A DNA stretch of 64,000 nt from an uncultured bacterium. Lineage in GTDB: Bacteria > Cyanobacteriota > Vampirovibrionia > Gastranaerophilales > Gastranaerophilaceae. The position numbers and the translations under genes are program-made. The notes beneath the pieces are model-generated. The model was given only the letters and a program-made list of their open reading frames with translations, was not told where the DNA came from and made no database searches. The stretch covers positions 1 to 64,000 of the forward strand of contig CACZFL010000005.1 of NCBI GenBank assembly GCA_902780525.1, in the 5' to 3' direction. Shown piece after piece: positions 23,482 to 32,896 of this stretch. Numbering within the stretch: position 1 is the stretch's first letter; the number at the start of each line of letters is the position of its first letter.

Positions 23482-24834
23482 CTATTCTTCAACTTCAACT
23501 TCAATTACGTGTGACGGTTTGATTTTAACTCCGATTTTGTCGCTCAAACCGACGCCTGTTACCCACAGGACTTCTTTATCATTGCAAAGAAGCGGAATAT
23601 CATCCCTGCGGTGCTTTGAAACCCCTTTTCCGTTCATATATTTTTTGAGTTTCATTGAACCTTTCATTCCAAAAGGAGTGATTATATCTCCGTCTTTTCT
23701 GGTTCTTAGTGTCAGCGGAAAACCTGTATCAGACAAATCCACATAAGCAAATTTTGCCGTTGATTCAGGGAATATAAACAGTTTTTCTTCATCGTATTTT
23801 TTTATTGTGAAGACGTTGCTTCCAAACTTATAAACTCCTTCTTTTTTTATTGTAAGTGGTGTAAGCTTGTCTGACAAAACCTGTTTTTTGTGCGGAATTG
23901 TTTCAATAATTTTGTTATCCGTATAAAGCCATGATGACGAAGTAAGCGAAAGAGTTGAACCGTTTCTTTTATCGATGTTGGCTTCAATAAAATCGAAAAC
24001 TTCGTTAACTTTTTTTGAATCATAATCCAAACCCAAAATCTGAATATATTCATATACAAATCTCTTCTTGATAGGTTTTGATAATTTTCTGTATTCATCA
24101 ACATTAATTTTATCAACATCAAACACTCTGGGTCTTATTGTTGAAAGATATTCTTCTATAATTTTGTTATCACTTGTCGCATTTTCAGCTAATATATTGA
24201 GTGCATCTTTAACTTCAGGATTGATTTTTTCCAAAAAAGGAAAAACATCGTGCCGTAAATAATTTCTCTGATATACGGTGTTGTTATTTGAAGAATCCTC
24301 GTTAGGTGTAAGATTATTTTCTTTGCAGTATTCCAAAATCTCACTTCTGTATGTTCTTAGAAGCGGTCTGTAAAAATATTTTCTCTTTTCGGATATTCCT
24401 CTGAGTCCGATAACCCCAGTTCCTTTAATTATTCGGTATAAAACGGTTTCGGCATTATCGTCTTTGTTATGTGCGGTGAATACTGCATCTGCATCATATT
24501 CTTCATACGCTTCTTCAAAAAATTCGTATCTGGCGATTCTTGCATCATTTTCAGTTTTTCTCAATGTTGAGGGTGCTGTTTTAGTATAAAACTCAATCCC
24601 CCTTGATGCAGCAAAAAGCCGGCATATTTCCTGCTCTTTTAAGGACTCTTCTCCGCGCCAGTTATGATTAAAGTGAGCAGCAATAATTTCAAAATCAAAA
24701 AACTCAGGCAAATCCTTGACTTTAGATAAAATATCCAACAGGCACATTGAGTCAAAACCGCCCGAAAATCCAACAATAACGGTTTTGTCCTGTAAGTTAT
24801 ATTCTTTTAAAAATTCGACGATTCTATTTATCAT
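23482..24834 (-). CDS. tilS: tRNA(Ile)-lysidine synthase
   Basis: 450 residues, N-type ATP pyrophosphatase. The P-loop 'SGGFDS' (24-29) and 'AAHFNHNWRGEES' identify TilS; the C-terminal substrate-binding domains extend to the end. It converts the C34 of tRNA-Ile(CAU) to lysidine so it reads AUA. Canonical P-loop is SGGxDS, so Phe is acceptable. The ATG overlaps the stop of the Clp_N protein by 11 bases, indicating coupling. The CAU tRNA at 60640 might be a substrate. Confidence 0.95.
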   Translation of the reverse strand: MINRIVEFLKEYNLQDKTVIVGFSGGFDSMCLLDILSKVKDLPEFFDFEIIAAHFNHNWRGEESLKEQEICRLFAASRGIEFYTKTAPSTLRKTENDARIARYEFFEEAYEEYDADAVFTAHNKDDNAETVLYRIIKGTGVIGLRGISEKRKYFYRPLLRTYRSEILEYCKENNLTPNEDSSNNNTVYQRNYLRHDVFPFLEKINPEVKDALNILAENATSDNKIIEEYLSTIRPRVFDVDKINVDEYRKLSKPIKKRFVYEYIQILGLDYDSKKVNEVFDFIEANIDKRNGSTLSLTSSSWLYTDNKIIETIPHKKQVLSDKLTPLTIKKEGVYKFGSNVFTIKKYDEEKLFIFPESTAKFAYVDLSDTGFPLTLRTRKDGDIITPFGMKGSMKLKKYMNGKGVSKHRRDDIPLLCNDKEVLWVTGVGLSDKIGVKIKPSHVIEVEVEE

Positions 24835-26158
24835 TTTTTATCCCGTGTCTAATTTCTACGGCATCGGCACCCAGTTGATCAAGAGCTTTCATTGCAACAG
24901 AGTTCGGCTCATCCAAGATGGCAAGCAGTAAGTCTGATGCTTCGATTTTTTGTCTGTTTGATTTTTTTGCAGAAAGCCATGCTCTTTCCAGAACTCGTTT
25001 CGCTCTGGATGTGAAGGTGATTTCCTTATCAAAGTACTCATCACCATATCCAACAAGATTTTCTACCACAAGCCTTGCGTCCTTCATGGTTATCTCAAGT
25101 TCGTTAAGCACTTCAAAAGCATTGCTTGTCCCTTCCGCAATAATACCGAGCAGGAACATTTCTGTTCCGACAACATTTCTGCCAATTCTTCGAGCTTCTT
25201 CTTTTGCATATTTCATAATGGATAACGTTTCCGGCATTTGTTTTTCAATCGGTTTTAATATTTCCTCAGAAAGCTTGTCATCATTTACGCCGAGAGATTT
25301 GAAAACATCGTATGCCAAACCTCTTTTGTTTTTTAGAACGCTTAAAACAATGTGCTCTGGTGTAATTACCGAAGAACCTAGCTCTTTCGCAGTTTGTAGC
25401 GCTGTGTTCATCATAGCAAAAGCATTTGGTGTAAATATAATCTTCTTACCTTCGTATTCAGCCTGGCGGGACTGCTGTTCTGCAAGTTTTGATTCAAAGC
25501 TCTCGCTGTTAACTCCGTATTTACTAAATGTATTAATTAAATCGGAATCTGAATCTTCAAGCAGTGATGCAATTATTTGTTCTGTACCTAGGATTTCGTA
25601 CCCTTTTGCCGAAAGTTTGGAAACAGCTCTGTCAAAAATCTTTGATAATGTTTCGTCTTCGTATATTGATTCAAAGCTGTTTTTCTCAACAACATCTTCC
25701 TCTTCGGGATGTTCAAGTCTTTTCATTTTTCTTTGAACAAGTTTTGTTAAAATGTCTTTTGCTGCATAAATGTCAAAATTAAATTTGTTTAAGATTTCCT
25801 GAATGTCAGAGTTTTTATCGGTTATTACGGATAAAAAAAGGTGTTCAAAAAGAATATTGTTATTTCCTGATTTGCTTGCCAAATCAAGAGTACGTTTAAG
25901 AATTTCTTTTGATTCGTAGCTGAAAGTGATATTTTCATATCTTTTACTGCTTGTTTTGACGTGTTTGGCAACATCAGGCTGAAGCTTTTCCGTTGTCATT
26001 CCAAACATTCTGAATAATTTTAAAGAAACACCGCGCGCTTCATTAACAAGAGCAAGCAACAAGTGCTCAGGAGATACTTCACGACAACCCATAACCTGTG
26101 CTAACCTTTGGCTTTCAGACACTACATTAACTGCTTTTTCCGTAAATCGTTCAAACAA
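24824..26158 (-). CDS. protein made only of Clp_N repeats (no ATPase)
   Basis: 444 residues that divide into six half-repeats of the ClpA/B/C N-domain, at about 1-66, 77-143, 163-228, 239-304, 311-373 and 380-442. Each has the pattern F-T...A...A...G...I-x-x-E-H-x-L-L...L. There is no Walker A or B, so it is not an unfoldase. Three complete N-domains in one chain could act as an adaptor or decoy binding the same partners as ClpC/ClpB N-domains. The start is a TTG (26156-26158), two bases after the DUF1292 stop. Close relatives with a single pair of repeats are known; three pairs are unusual. Confidence 0.85.
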   Translation of the reverse strand: MFERFTEKAVNVVSESQRLAQVMGCREVSPEHLLLALVNEARGVSLKLFRMFGMTTEKLQPDVAKHVKTSSKRYENITFSYESKEILKRTLDLASKSGNNNILFEHLFLSVITDKNSDIQEILNKFNFDIYAAKDILTKLVQRKMKRLEHPEEEDVVEKNSFESIYEDETLSKIFDRAVSKLSAKGYEILGTEQIIASLLEDSDSDLINTFSKYGVNSESFESKLAEQQSRQAEYEGKKIIFTPNAFAMMNTALQTAKELGSSVITPEHIVLSVLKNKRGLAYDVFKSLGVNDDKLSEEILKPIEKQMPETLSIMKYAKEEARRIGRNVVGTEMFLLGIIAEGTSNAFEVLNELEITMKDARLVVENLVGYGDEYFDKEITFTSRAKRVLERAWLSAKKSNRQKIEASDLLLAILDEPNSVAMKALDQLGADAVEIRHGIKNDK

Positions 26159-26160
26159 AA

Positions 26161-26448
26161 CTATTCTTCCTCGTCGTCTTCTTCATCTTCAAAAGATTGT
26201 ACGTATTCGCAGACTCTGTTGAATTCGTCCTCGTCTTCTATTGTCTGGAAGTGAGCATTATCTTCATCGTCTTCAACATATTCCATAACGATTACTTCAG
26301 TGTCTTCGTCATCTTCACCCAGTGGGATTAACAGTGCATAAGTTTTGTTTTCAAAATCAATAACGTCATAGATTTCGCATTTTATAACGCTTCCGTCTTC
26401 CCAAAGTACTTCAACATACTGAATGTCATCATTCTGTTCTTCGCTCAT
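26161..26448 (-). CDS. DUF1292 acidic protein
   Basis: 95 residues, very acidic, with the 'VEVLWEDGSVIKCEIYDVIDFENKTYALLIPL' core of DUF1292 and a Glu/Asp tail. In Firmicutes DUF1292 genes lie with yqgF (ruvX), as here: the yqgF stop is three bases upstream. Function unknown; the conserved pairing suggests a link to rRNA or Holliday-junction processing. Confidence 0.9.
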   Translation of the reverse strand: MSEEQNDDIQYVEVLWEDGSVIKCEIYDVIDFENKTYALLIPLGEDDEDTEVIVMEYVEDDEDNAHFQTIEDEDEFNRVCEYVQSFEDEEDDEEE

Positions 26449-26451
26449 AAT

Positions 26452-26850
26452 TTACCGTCCTAAATATTGTTCAAGTATCACACAGGCACTTTCTATATCC
26501 ACAAGTCCCTTATTTTTTCTGAAATCTATCTTCTTTGTGCGAAGCCGTTCTTCCGCTTCTTCTGAAGTTAGCCGTTCATCTTCTAATATTATATCAAAAC
26601 CAACAATTTTTTGTGAAAAATCTATACAATCCTGTCCCTGAAAACCGACTGAACCGTCCATATTTTTGGGAAGTCCTACAACAATTTTTTCTACATGGTT
26701 TTCTTTTGCAATTTTTTGTATTTCTTCTAATGCTTTATCTTCGGGCTGCCTTTGTATGCATGAATGCGGAGTTGCGATAACATGCAGAAAGTCGCTTAAA
26801 GCTACTCCAATACGTTTTGTTCCGACATCAAGCGCCATTATTTTATACAT
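26452..26850 (-). CDS. yqgF: YqgF/RuvX RNase H-fold nuclease
   Basis: 132 residues from the ATG at 26850, preceded by AGGTGGG; a longer frame from 26871 overlaps the upstream gene. 'MALDVGTKRIGVALSD', 'IVVGLPKNMDGSVG' and the catalytic 'EDERLTSEEAEERL' identify YqgF. The family cleaves or processes the 16S rRNA 5' end and resembles RuvC. It overlaps the upstream HEAT-like gene's stop (26843) by eight bases. Confidence 0.93.
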   Translation of the reverse strand: MYKIMALDVGTKRIGVALSDFLHVIATPHSCIQRQPEDKALEEIQKIAKENHVEKIVVGLPKNMDGSVGFQGQDCIDFSQKIVGFDIILEDERLTSEEAEERLRTKKIDFRKNKGLVDIESACVILEQYLGR

Positions 26851-28438
26851 GTTCAACCCACCTTGCTTCAATGCTTGAGATTATCAAATCAAGCTGAAGT
26901 AATTGGAATTGCTCATCTTCTCGGGATTGTTTCTGCTGAAATGCGCTTTTGGTTTTTTGTTTGTTTTTCAAAATATATCTTAAGCCAACATAATACTCAT
27001 AAATACTTTTACGTACAATATTGGTTAAAAACTGGTAGTTTGTACCCAATGAATAAAATACCTGTGCAAGCTCAATATCGCCTTTGGTGTATCTCAAATA
27101 GGCTGCCAAACTGAATGTTACAAGTTTATATGCAAGCTCGGGTGCAGTGTAAATTTCATCAAAATGGTCTGCAATAAATTTATCCGCATCAACGTTAAAA
27201 TTGTTTTTTTTGTACTCATCTGACAGTTTGTTAATAAATACGCTGAAAGAATCGGAGGTTATTTCGTCGAAGAACCAATTCTGAACGTAATCGCTCATGC
27301 ATAATTTATCAATTTCTTTTTGATTGAGTTCTCTTTTTTCAAGATTAATTTCCGGCTTTTCCGGATTAATATCAAGCATAATACTCTGCCAGCAGATATA
27401 TTCATACGGAATTGATTCTCCGTTAACATGCGAATTTTCTTCTGCCTGGTTTAAGATATATTTCACAATCTCAGGTTTTACTTCGTATCTTTCCTGATAA
27501 TTGTAAAACTTATCTATGATGCGGTAGAAATCCTGCTCTGACATTGAATGGAAACCAAACGCATCAAGTATTCCGTATCTGGGATTAACGACTATTGCAA
27601 GAAACTGAAGCGAACCGTTTTCTCTTTTTCTTGAAAATATAATTGCCATGTTTCCGTGTCCGTCAGGGAAAGAAACATAAGTTTTATATGGTTTGGATTC
27701 TTTTAATATCTCTGCATAAAACTCATCTGTCTTATCAACTCTTATGCCTGACATTTTGAGCTCTGATAAAGCTTTGTTTATTCTGCTGTGCAGATTTTGC
27801 GGAGCATATGATTTTGCATTTTCAAGCGCATGATATGCAAGCTGGGATTTTGTTCTTCCCAGAATCTCAAGAGCAGTAAATCCGACTTCTGTATTCATAT
27901 AATACAAAAATACAGGTATAAGGATATTTGCAAGACTGTCATAGTCATAGTCTTCTTCAAGAGATTTTATTAAAATGATTTTATCGCTATCTGACAGAGC
28001 GTTCAAAAAATCCATAAAATCAATTTGTGCTTCGGGGTTCATAATAGCGGTTTCAAGCAGTTGCTTTGTTTCTTCATTTATAAGCTCATTAAACTGTTCA
28101 AAATATCCGCTTATTACATCATAATCAACCTTGTTACCCAAATCTTTCAGCATGTTAAAAGCAATCATTTTTACATGATCATTGTATTCAGGAGCCTTAA
28201 TAACGTTCCATAGCTCGTCGCTCAGCATATCTTTGTCAATTAACTCCGTTAAAAGCCAGCATATCAGCATAGCTTTCTGCTCATTCGCAGTAATAAGTTC
28301 ACGTATTAAAATATCAAGGACTGTTTTTTTATCCTCTATTTTACGCAAATCCGTTATCAGTGCTGAATCCGGTTTTGAAGCTGTTGATAAAGCCGTTAGT
28401 GTGGCTAAAACTTCCGCTTTTATTTGAATTTTGTTCAT
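26843..28438 (-). CDS. HEAT-like helical repeat protein
   Basis: 531 residues, almost wholly helical. The first ~240 residues look like HEAT-type repeats ('TVLDILIRELITANEQKAMLICWLLTELIDKDMLSDELWNVI', 'FLYYMNTEVGFTALEILGRTKSQLAYHALENA'). The middle part (about 240-330) is beta-rich ('TYVSFPDGHGNMAIIFSRKRENGSLQFLAIVVNPRYGILDAFGF'), and a helical C-terminus follows. No catalytic motif. First gene of the leftward eight-gene operon; a scaffold role is inferred. Confidence 0.8.
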   Translation of the reverse strand: MNKIQIKAEVLATLTALSTASKPDSALITDLRKIEDKKTVLDILIRELITANEQKAMLICWLLTELIDKDMLSDELWNVIKAPEYNDHVKMIAFNMLKDLGNKVDYDVISGYFEQFNELINEETKQLLETAIMNPEAQIDFMDFLNALSDSDKIILIKSLEEDYDYDSLANILIPVFLYYMNTEVGFTALEILGRTKSQLAYHALENAKSYAPQNLHSRINKALSELKMSGIRVDKTDEFYAEILKESKPYKTYVSFPDGHGNMAIIFSRKRENGSLQFLAIVVNPRYGILDAFGFHSMSEQDFYRIIDKFYNYQERYEVKPEIVKYILNQAEENSHVNGESIPYEYICWQSIMLDINPEKPEINLEKRELNQKEIDKLCMSDYVQNWFFDEITSDSFSVFINKLSDEYKKNNFNVDADKFIADHFDEIYTAPELAYKLVTFSLAAYLRYTKGDIELAQVFYSLGTNYQFLTNIVRKSIYEYYVGLRYILKNKQKTKSAFQQKQSREDEQFQLLQLDLIISSIEARWVEHV

Positions 28439-28600
28439 AAAACTCCTTACCTAAACTTATCCTGATTTTAGCCCAAAATTTTAGCGATGTAAAGAAGAGT
28501 TTAAGACGATATTAAGATTATGCAAAGAAATCTAAATTTTTGAAAAAATTGGTCTATAATAAAATTGCAAATGAGAAATAACATATATAAGGAGAAAGAA

Positions 28601-28882
28601 ATGTCAACAGTTGCAGAGATTCTTAACAAGTTAGAAACAGCAGATAACACAACTAAAAATCAGATTGAAAACATTCTTGTAGGCAAGGGTTCTGATGTTG
28701 TTCCCGAACTTGTTAGCCAGCTCCAGACAACAAAAGGTGTAAAAAGAGGCGTTGCTTCTATGGCACTTATCAGAATAGGTGAAGCATCTGTTGAATATCT
28801 TAAAAAAGCTGCAAGCTGCAACAAAGATTTTGAATGGGTTGCTAAATACCTTATTTCTGAAATCCAGGGTGTTGCTGCATAA
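28601..28882 (+). CDS. small HEAT-like repeat protein
   Basis: 93 residues from the ATG at 28601, set by AAGGAGAAA; the upstream frame from 28565 is not needed. Helical pairs 'VVPELVSQLQTTKGVKRGVASMALIRIGEASVEYLKKAA' resemble one to two HEAT repeats. It is divergent from the large HEAT-like gene across a 160-base gap that probably holds both promoters. A terminator follows at 28907-28936. Confidence 0.8.
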   Translation: MSTVAEILNKLETADNTTKNQIENILVGKGSDVVPELVSQLQTTKGVKRGVASMALIRIGEASVEYLKKAASCNKDFEWVAKYLISEIQGVAA

Positions 28883-28906
28883 GCTTAAATATATTTGATG
28901 AACTAA

Positions 28907-28936
28907 AATACCCTCTTATGTACAAGGGGGTATTTT
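28907..28936 (+). terminator. rho-independent terminator
   Basis: AAAATACCCTC and GGGGGTATTTTT form a stem with a ten-base loop after the small HEAT gene. Confidence 0.75.
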
Positions 28937-28953
28937 TATGTCTTAATTGAAGT

Positions 28954-29412
28954 ATGGATAAAGCTAAAGTAACACTATATACAGACGGAGCTTGCAGCGG
29001 TAATCCCGGGCCGGGAGGATATGGTGCAATTCTCGTTTATATTGATTCAAACGGGGTTAAGCATGAAAAAGAATTTTCTGCCGGATACAAGCACGTTACC
29101 AACAATCAAATGGAATTATTAGCAGTAATTGTCGGCTTTGAAGCACTTAAAAGACCTGCTGATGTTACTGTTGTCTCTGACAGCAAATATGTCTGTGATG
29201 CGTTTAATCAAAAATGGATTGAGAGTTGGGCTAAAAAAAATTGGAAAAATGTCAAAAACATTGAACTTTGGAAAAGACTTTTAACAGCAATGAAACCGCA
29301 TGAGTACAAATTTGAATGGGTAAAAGGTCATGCAGGACATCCATACAATGAGCGTTGTGATCGCCTAGGAGTGGAAGCATATAAACAGGATAATTTATTA
29401 GATAAAATCTGA
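28954..29412 (+). CDS. rnhA: ribonuclease HI
   Basis: 152 residues. Catalytic acids are visible in 'YTDGACSGNPGPGGYG' (Asp), 'NNQMELLAV' (Glu), 'VVSDSKYV' (Asp), and the C-terminal 'KGHAGHPYNERCDRLG' with His and Asp. It removes RNA from RNA-DNA hybrids during replication. Length normal. It starts 17 bases after a terminator and has no clear Shine-Dalgarno, so it may use a weak or leaderless start. Confidence 0.97.
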   Translation: MDKAKVTLYTDGACSGNPGPGGYGAILVYIDSNGVKHEKEFSAGYKHVTNNQMELLAVIVGFEALKRPADVTVVSDSKYVCDAFNQKWIESWAKKNWKNVKNIELWKRLLTAMKPHEYKFEWVKGHAGHPYNERCDRLGVEAYKQDNLLDKI

Positions 29413-29460
29413 TTTTTCTTATCAATTATGTTATAATACCAGCATTAAGGAGGGAAGTGT

Positions 29461-30045
29461 ATGAAAAAATTATTAGCTATTGTTTTTATGTCAGCATTTA
29501 TGCTGGGAACTGTTGCAGCAACTACAGATGCTGATCTTACCCCAAAAGAACAAATTATAAAACAAATTCTTAAAAAGAAATATAACTATGATGCAACGGG
29601 TGTTCTGAAAGCTGTTAAAAACGGTGACAAAGATGCAATAAGCTTGTTTATAGCATCAGGATATGATCCTAATGTAACAATTATGAAAATGCCTGCAATA
29701 TACTGGGCGATTAAACTGAATAAGCCTGAAATCGTTGATAAACTCCTTGGTGCAGGTGTTGATCCGAACCAGGTGATTAACGGGAAGTCTTTAATGGCAC
29801 ATGCTATATCAACCCAGAATCTTGATACCGTAAAAGTTTTGATTAAACATGGTGCCTCAGTTAATGACGTAACAGCAGGAAAAAGTCTGCTTGCTCTTGC
29901 TTTGACAAAAAAGAGTTCTGAAATCTCAACTCTGTTAGTAAAATCAGGAGCAAAAATCGATGAAGCAGCTATGGAAAAGACTCTTAAGCTTAATGACAGT
30001 GTTCTTAAAGATTTGATTATAACAAACTATAAGAAACAGGGGTAA
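29461..30045 (+). CDS. secreted ankyrin-repeat protein
   Basis: 194 residues. A signal peptide (about 1-20, 'MKKLLAIVFMSAFMLGTVAA') is followed by four to five ankyrin repeats ('AVKNGDKDAISLFIASGYDPN', 'AIKLNKPEIVDKLLGAGVDPN', 'AISTQNLDTVKVLIKHGASVN', 'ALTKKSSEISTLLVKSGAKID'). Likely periplasmic or secreted and protein-binding. AAGGAGGG sets the start. A TATAAT-like box (29431-29436) lies 25 bases upstream. Confidence 0.9.
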   Translation: MKKLLAIVFMSAFMLGTVAATTDADLTPKEQIIKQILKKKYNYDATGVLKAVKNGDKDAISLFIASGYDPNVTIMKMPAIYWAIKLNKPEIVDKLLGAGVDPNQVINGKSLMAHAISTQNLDTVKVLIKHGASVNDVTAGKSLLALALTKKSSEISTLLVKSGAKIDEAAMEKTLKLNDSVLKDLIITNYKKQG

Positions 30046-30067
30046 AGGGATAAAGGGGTAAATATTA

Positions 30068-30388
30068 ATGAGTGATTGCATATTTTGTAAGATAATAAAC
30101 GGTAATTTTAATACAGAGTTTGTTTACGAAAACGAAAACGCTGTTGTATTCAAAGACATTAATCCAAAAGCTGATATTCATCTTCTTGTTGTTCCGAGAG
30201 TCCATGTTGAATCTCTGAACGAACTTGATGATGAAACGCTGTTAGGCAAATTAATGATGACAGTAAAAGAAACAACAAAAAAACTCGGTATTAAGTCGTA
30301 CCGTACGGTTATCAATACAGGAAAAGAAGCAGGACAGGAAGTTTTTCACCTGCACATACATATACTAAGCGGAAATATGAAGGGATAA
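30068..30388 (+). CDS. HIT family nucleotide-binding protein
   Basis: 106 residues with the histidine triad 'HLHIHILSG' near the C-terminus and 'CIFCKIING' at the N-terminus, as in HinT-type purine nucleoside phosphoramidases. The Cys-x-x-Cys keeps a zinc-type knuckle. The gap before it (30046-30067) contains GGGGTAAAG and GGGGTAAAT words, the second ending four bases before the ATG. It is six bases upstream of speE. Confidence 0.95.
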   Translation: MSDCIFCKIINGNFNTEFVYENENAVVFKDINPKADIHLLVVPRVHVESLNELDDETLLGKLMMTVKETTKKLGIKSYRTVINTGKEAGQEVFHLHIHILSGNMKG

Positions 30389-30394
30389 GTAAAA

Positions 30395-31267
30395 ATGACA
30401 CAAACAGTAGTTTTACAAGGCGTAGATAAAGAACAAAATATCTATAAAGAAATAACTCCCGGAGGATACGGGATTGCAATAAAAACAAAGGATATTCTTT
30501 TTTCTGAACAATCAAAGTTCCAAAAAGTAGAAATATTTGATACGGACTCTAAACTCGGAAGAGTTCTAACTCTTGATGAGCTTATGATGACAACCGAGGG
30601 CGATGAGTTTCATTATCACGAAATGATAGCTCATATACCGATGATGCAGCACCCATGCCCAAAAACAGTTCTTGTTATCGGCGGCGGTGACGGAGGAACA
30701 GTAAGAGAAGTTCTTAAACATGATACTGTTGAAAAGGTTGTTCTTTGCGAAATTGACGGCATGGTTATTGAAGCATGCAAGAAATATCTTCCGACTATTT
30801 CATGCGAACTGGATAATCCTAAGTGCGAAATTCTTGTTGAAGATGCTATTGAATATATTAAAGACAAAGAAAATATGTTTGATATAGTTTTAATCGATTC
30901 TACTGACCCTATGGGACCCGGTGAAGGCCTGTTCACGGATGAGTTTTATAACAATGTAAAACGCTCTATGAAAAAAGGCGGAATAATGGTTGCTCAGTCG
31001 GAATCACCTTTTACAAACAAGGAAGAAATCAAAAAAATGTACACGCAGCTTAAACGCGTGTTCCCAATAGTTTCAACATACACTTCAAATATACCGACAT
31101 ACCCTGGTGGGTACTGGGCTTGGGCATTTTGCTCGGAAGAAGTTAAACCGCTTTCATATTATGATGAAAGACGTGGTGAAGCAATCACAAAAACCTGCAA
31201 AATTTATAACAAAGAGTATCATAATGCAAGGTTTGCTCTGCCTAACTACTTAAAAGAACTTTTATAA
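30395..31267 (+). CDS. speE: spermidine synthase
   Basis: 290 residues. 'VLVIGGGDGGTVREVLKH' binds decarboxylated SAM; 'DSTDPMGPGEGLFTDEFY' is the putrescine-binding signature with the catalytic Asp. It transfers an aminopropyl group to putrescine to give spermidine. Followed directly by a strong terminator (31288-31316). No speD is seen in the window. Confidence 0.95.
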   Translation: MTQTVVLQGVDKEQNIYKEITPGGYGIAIKTKDILFSEQSKFQKVEIFDTDSKLGRVLTLDELMMTTEGDEFHYHEMIAHIPMMQHPCPKTVLVIGGGDGGTVREVLKHDTVEKVVLCEIDGMVIEACKKYLPTISCELDNPKCEILVEDAIEYIKDKENMFDIVLIDSTDPMGPGEGLFTDEFYNNVKRSMKKGGIMVAQSESPFTNKEEIKKMYTQLKRVFPIVSTYTSNIPTYPGGYWAWAFCSEEVKPLSYYDERRGEAITKTCKIYNKEYHNARFALPNYLKELL

Positions 31268-31287
31268 TGAAAATAAAAAATATAAAA

Positions 31288-31316
31288 ACGGGTTCAATTA
31301 AGAACCCGTTTTTTTT
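31288..31316 (+). terminator. rho-independent terminator of speE
   Basis: AACGGGTTC-AATTA-AGAACCCGTT plus a run of T. Preceded by an A run, so it might work both ways. Confidence 0.85.
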
Positions 31317-31615
31317 GCCCAAACAAAAAGAAAAGTTGCTAATTTTGGTTAGCAACATTAAATAAACACGAGGATATTAAGAGAGAGTATAAAAAGTCTG
31401 TCTTACAAAGGTTCTGGCTTATCTGCTTTGACCTTTGATTTTTATTTTATTTTTACCATCTTCCTTCGGGGTTCCCTTTTTGCTTGCCCCTGCCTTACAT
31501 ATATATAAAGTATTTTTCTCTTAAGAAATTGCCTTTTTGGTGTAAATATTTTTTTAGATTGTTACACAACTTAAAACATTATTTACGGTACATGCATGGG
31601 GTATATACTGATTAT
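31317..31615. other. convergent intergenic region, no gene seen
   Basis: About 300 bases between speE and the leftward AAA gene. A hairpin GTTGCTAA-TTTTGG-TTAGCAAC (about 31336-31357) and a loose AAAGGT/ACCTTT pair (about 31408-31437) are present, and T-rich tracts follow. I see no reading frame with a ribosome-binding site and no recognised RNA. Confidence 0.4.
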
Positions 31616-32881
31616 TTATTTTCCTGAAAACCAGCCTGACCAAAAATGTTTTTTCGGTATTTTGTTTTTCGGAACATTAAGTTCTATATCATCAATAAAA
31701 GGATTTGTCTTTACGGTATCCCAGTTTTCATTATCGGCATGTTGTTTTACGGCTTGTTCCAAATCTGCAAAAGTTATTGGCGAACCCGGTTTACGATCTT
31801 TTGCTTCTGATATAATTCTAGCTTTTTCAAGAATGTAGTTATAATCTCTGAATGAAGCGTGGTGGTTTTCTCTGGTGATATATTTGCATAAATCATTTAA
31901 TTTTGAGTTCTTTGCATCAGTAAGGCTTTTATCAACCAATTCTGCCGGAAGTTTTGAATAATGTCCAACAATAGCTTGTACCATCTGCTCTTTTGTCGGC
32001 AGAGGAACATTAATTTTTGTCGGGAATCTGTTTAAGATAGCATCATCAAGCAATTGGTTAAGCGGCAGGTCTTTTGATGCTTTGTTTGTTGCGGCAACAA
32101 CCTGAATGTTTTCGACGCTTGTTAAATCCAGAAGTTTTGTTTTAAATGCGTTCTGGAAACTTTCTGTCATTGACGCATTGCTGCTTGTATCTTTTCTTGC
32201 GATTGAATCAAACTCATCAAGGAAAACAACAAACTTTTTGTTCGGATTTTCTTTGGCTTCTTTTATAACATTTTCGACAAAACCTATAATATTATTTTCT
32301 GTCTGACCGTTAAACATGCCTTTAAACTTAAGAACATCCATCATAACAAGTTCTGAACCGGGGAAGAGTGTTTGTAAATATTTGGTTAAGGCATAAACGT
32401 AAGCATTCTTGCCGCCTCCGGGTTCACCGTAAAGCATTATTCCGCTTCCGCCTTCGCCGCCTTTTTTCTTAATCCATTCGGCACGTTCAATTGTTGTTTT
32501 TAAATCATCAACGACTTTTTTCATCTCGTCGCTAAGGAATAACTCATCAAAAGTCTTTTCTTTTGTTACATCTTTAAAGTTTATATTTTGTACTGTTTTT
32601 GATAATTTATCTAAAGCTACTCCGCCTTTGAAAAAAGTAATGATGCTGAGCAACAGAGAACCAAGCAAGCCGACTGCGATTCCGACGCTGCTGTATGCAA
32701 GTAATTTGTTCAGCTTCTCTTGTTTATTTTGTTTTTTCTGCAGATTTTTTTGCAGTGATAAAAGCTCAAGGGAATCATCACCGTAATCCATTGGAGCAGG
32801 AGGAATGTTATTTTTTTGATTAAACATTGAGCTTGATTGGGTATAATCAGCTTTAAAATTTGTTGGTGATATTGTTAACAT
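31616..32881 (-). CDS. membrane-anchored AAA ATPase with GKN P-loop (copy B)
   Basis: 421 residues. The N-terminus has the lineage motif 'TNFKADYT' (7-14), a coiled-coil region, and one membrane segment near 66-88. The AAA module has Walker A 'GEPGGGKNAY', where Asn replaces the usual Ser/Thr; Walker B 'VVFLDEFDSIARK'; and an arginine-finger region 'DDAILNRFPTKINVPLP'. Overall the module is of the FtsH/katanin group without a protease domain. It is a paralogue of the upstream gene (15 bases away) and probably forms a hetero-oligomer with it. Reduced ATP-linked Mg coordination is inferred from the P-loop change. Confidence 0.85.
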   Translation of the reverse strand: MLTISPTNFKADYTQSSSMFNQKNNIPPAPMDYGDDSLELLSLQKNLQKKQNKQEKLNKLLAYSSVGIAVGLLGSLLLSIITFFKGGVALDKLSKTVQNINFKDVTKEKTFDELFLSDEMKKVVDDLKTTIERAEWIKKKGGEGGSGIMLYGEPGGGKNAYVYALTKYLQTLFPGSELVMMDVLKFKGMFNGQTENNIIGFVENVIKEAKENPNKKFVVFLDEFDSIARKDTSSNASMTESFQNAFKTKLLDLTSVENIQVVAATNKASKDLPLNQLLDDAILNRFPTKINVPLPTKEQMVQAIVGHYSKLPAELVDKSLTDAKNSKLNDLCKYITRENHHASFRDYNYILEKARIISEAKDRKPGSPITFADLEQAVKQHADNENWDTVKTNPFIDDIELNVPKNKIPKKHFWSGWFSGK

Positions 32882-32896
32882 AAATTTTCCTTTTTG

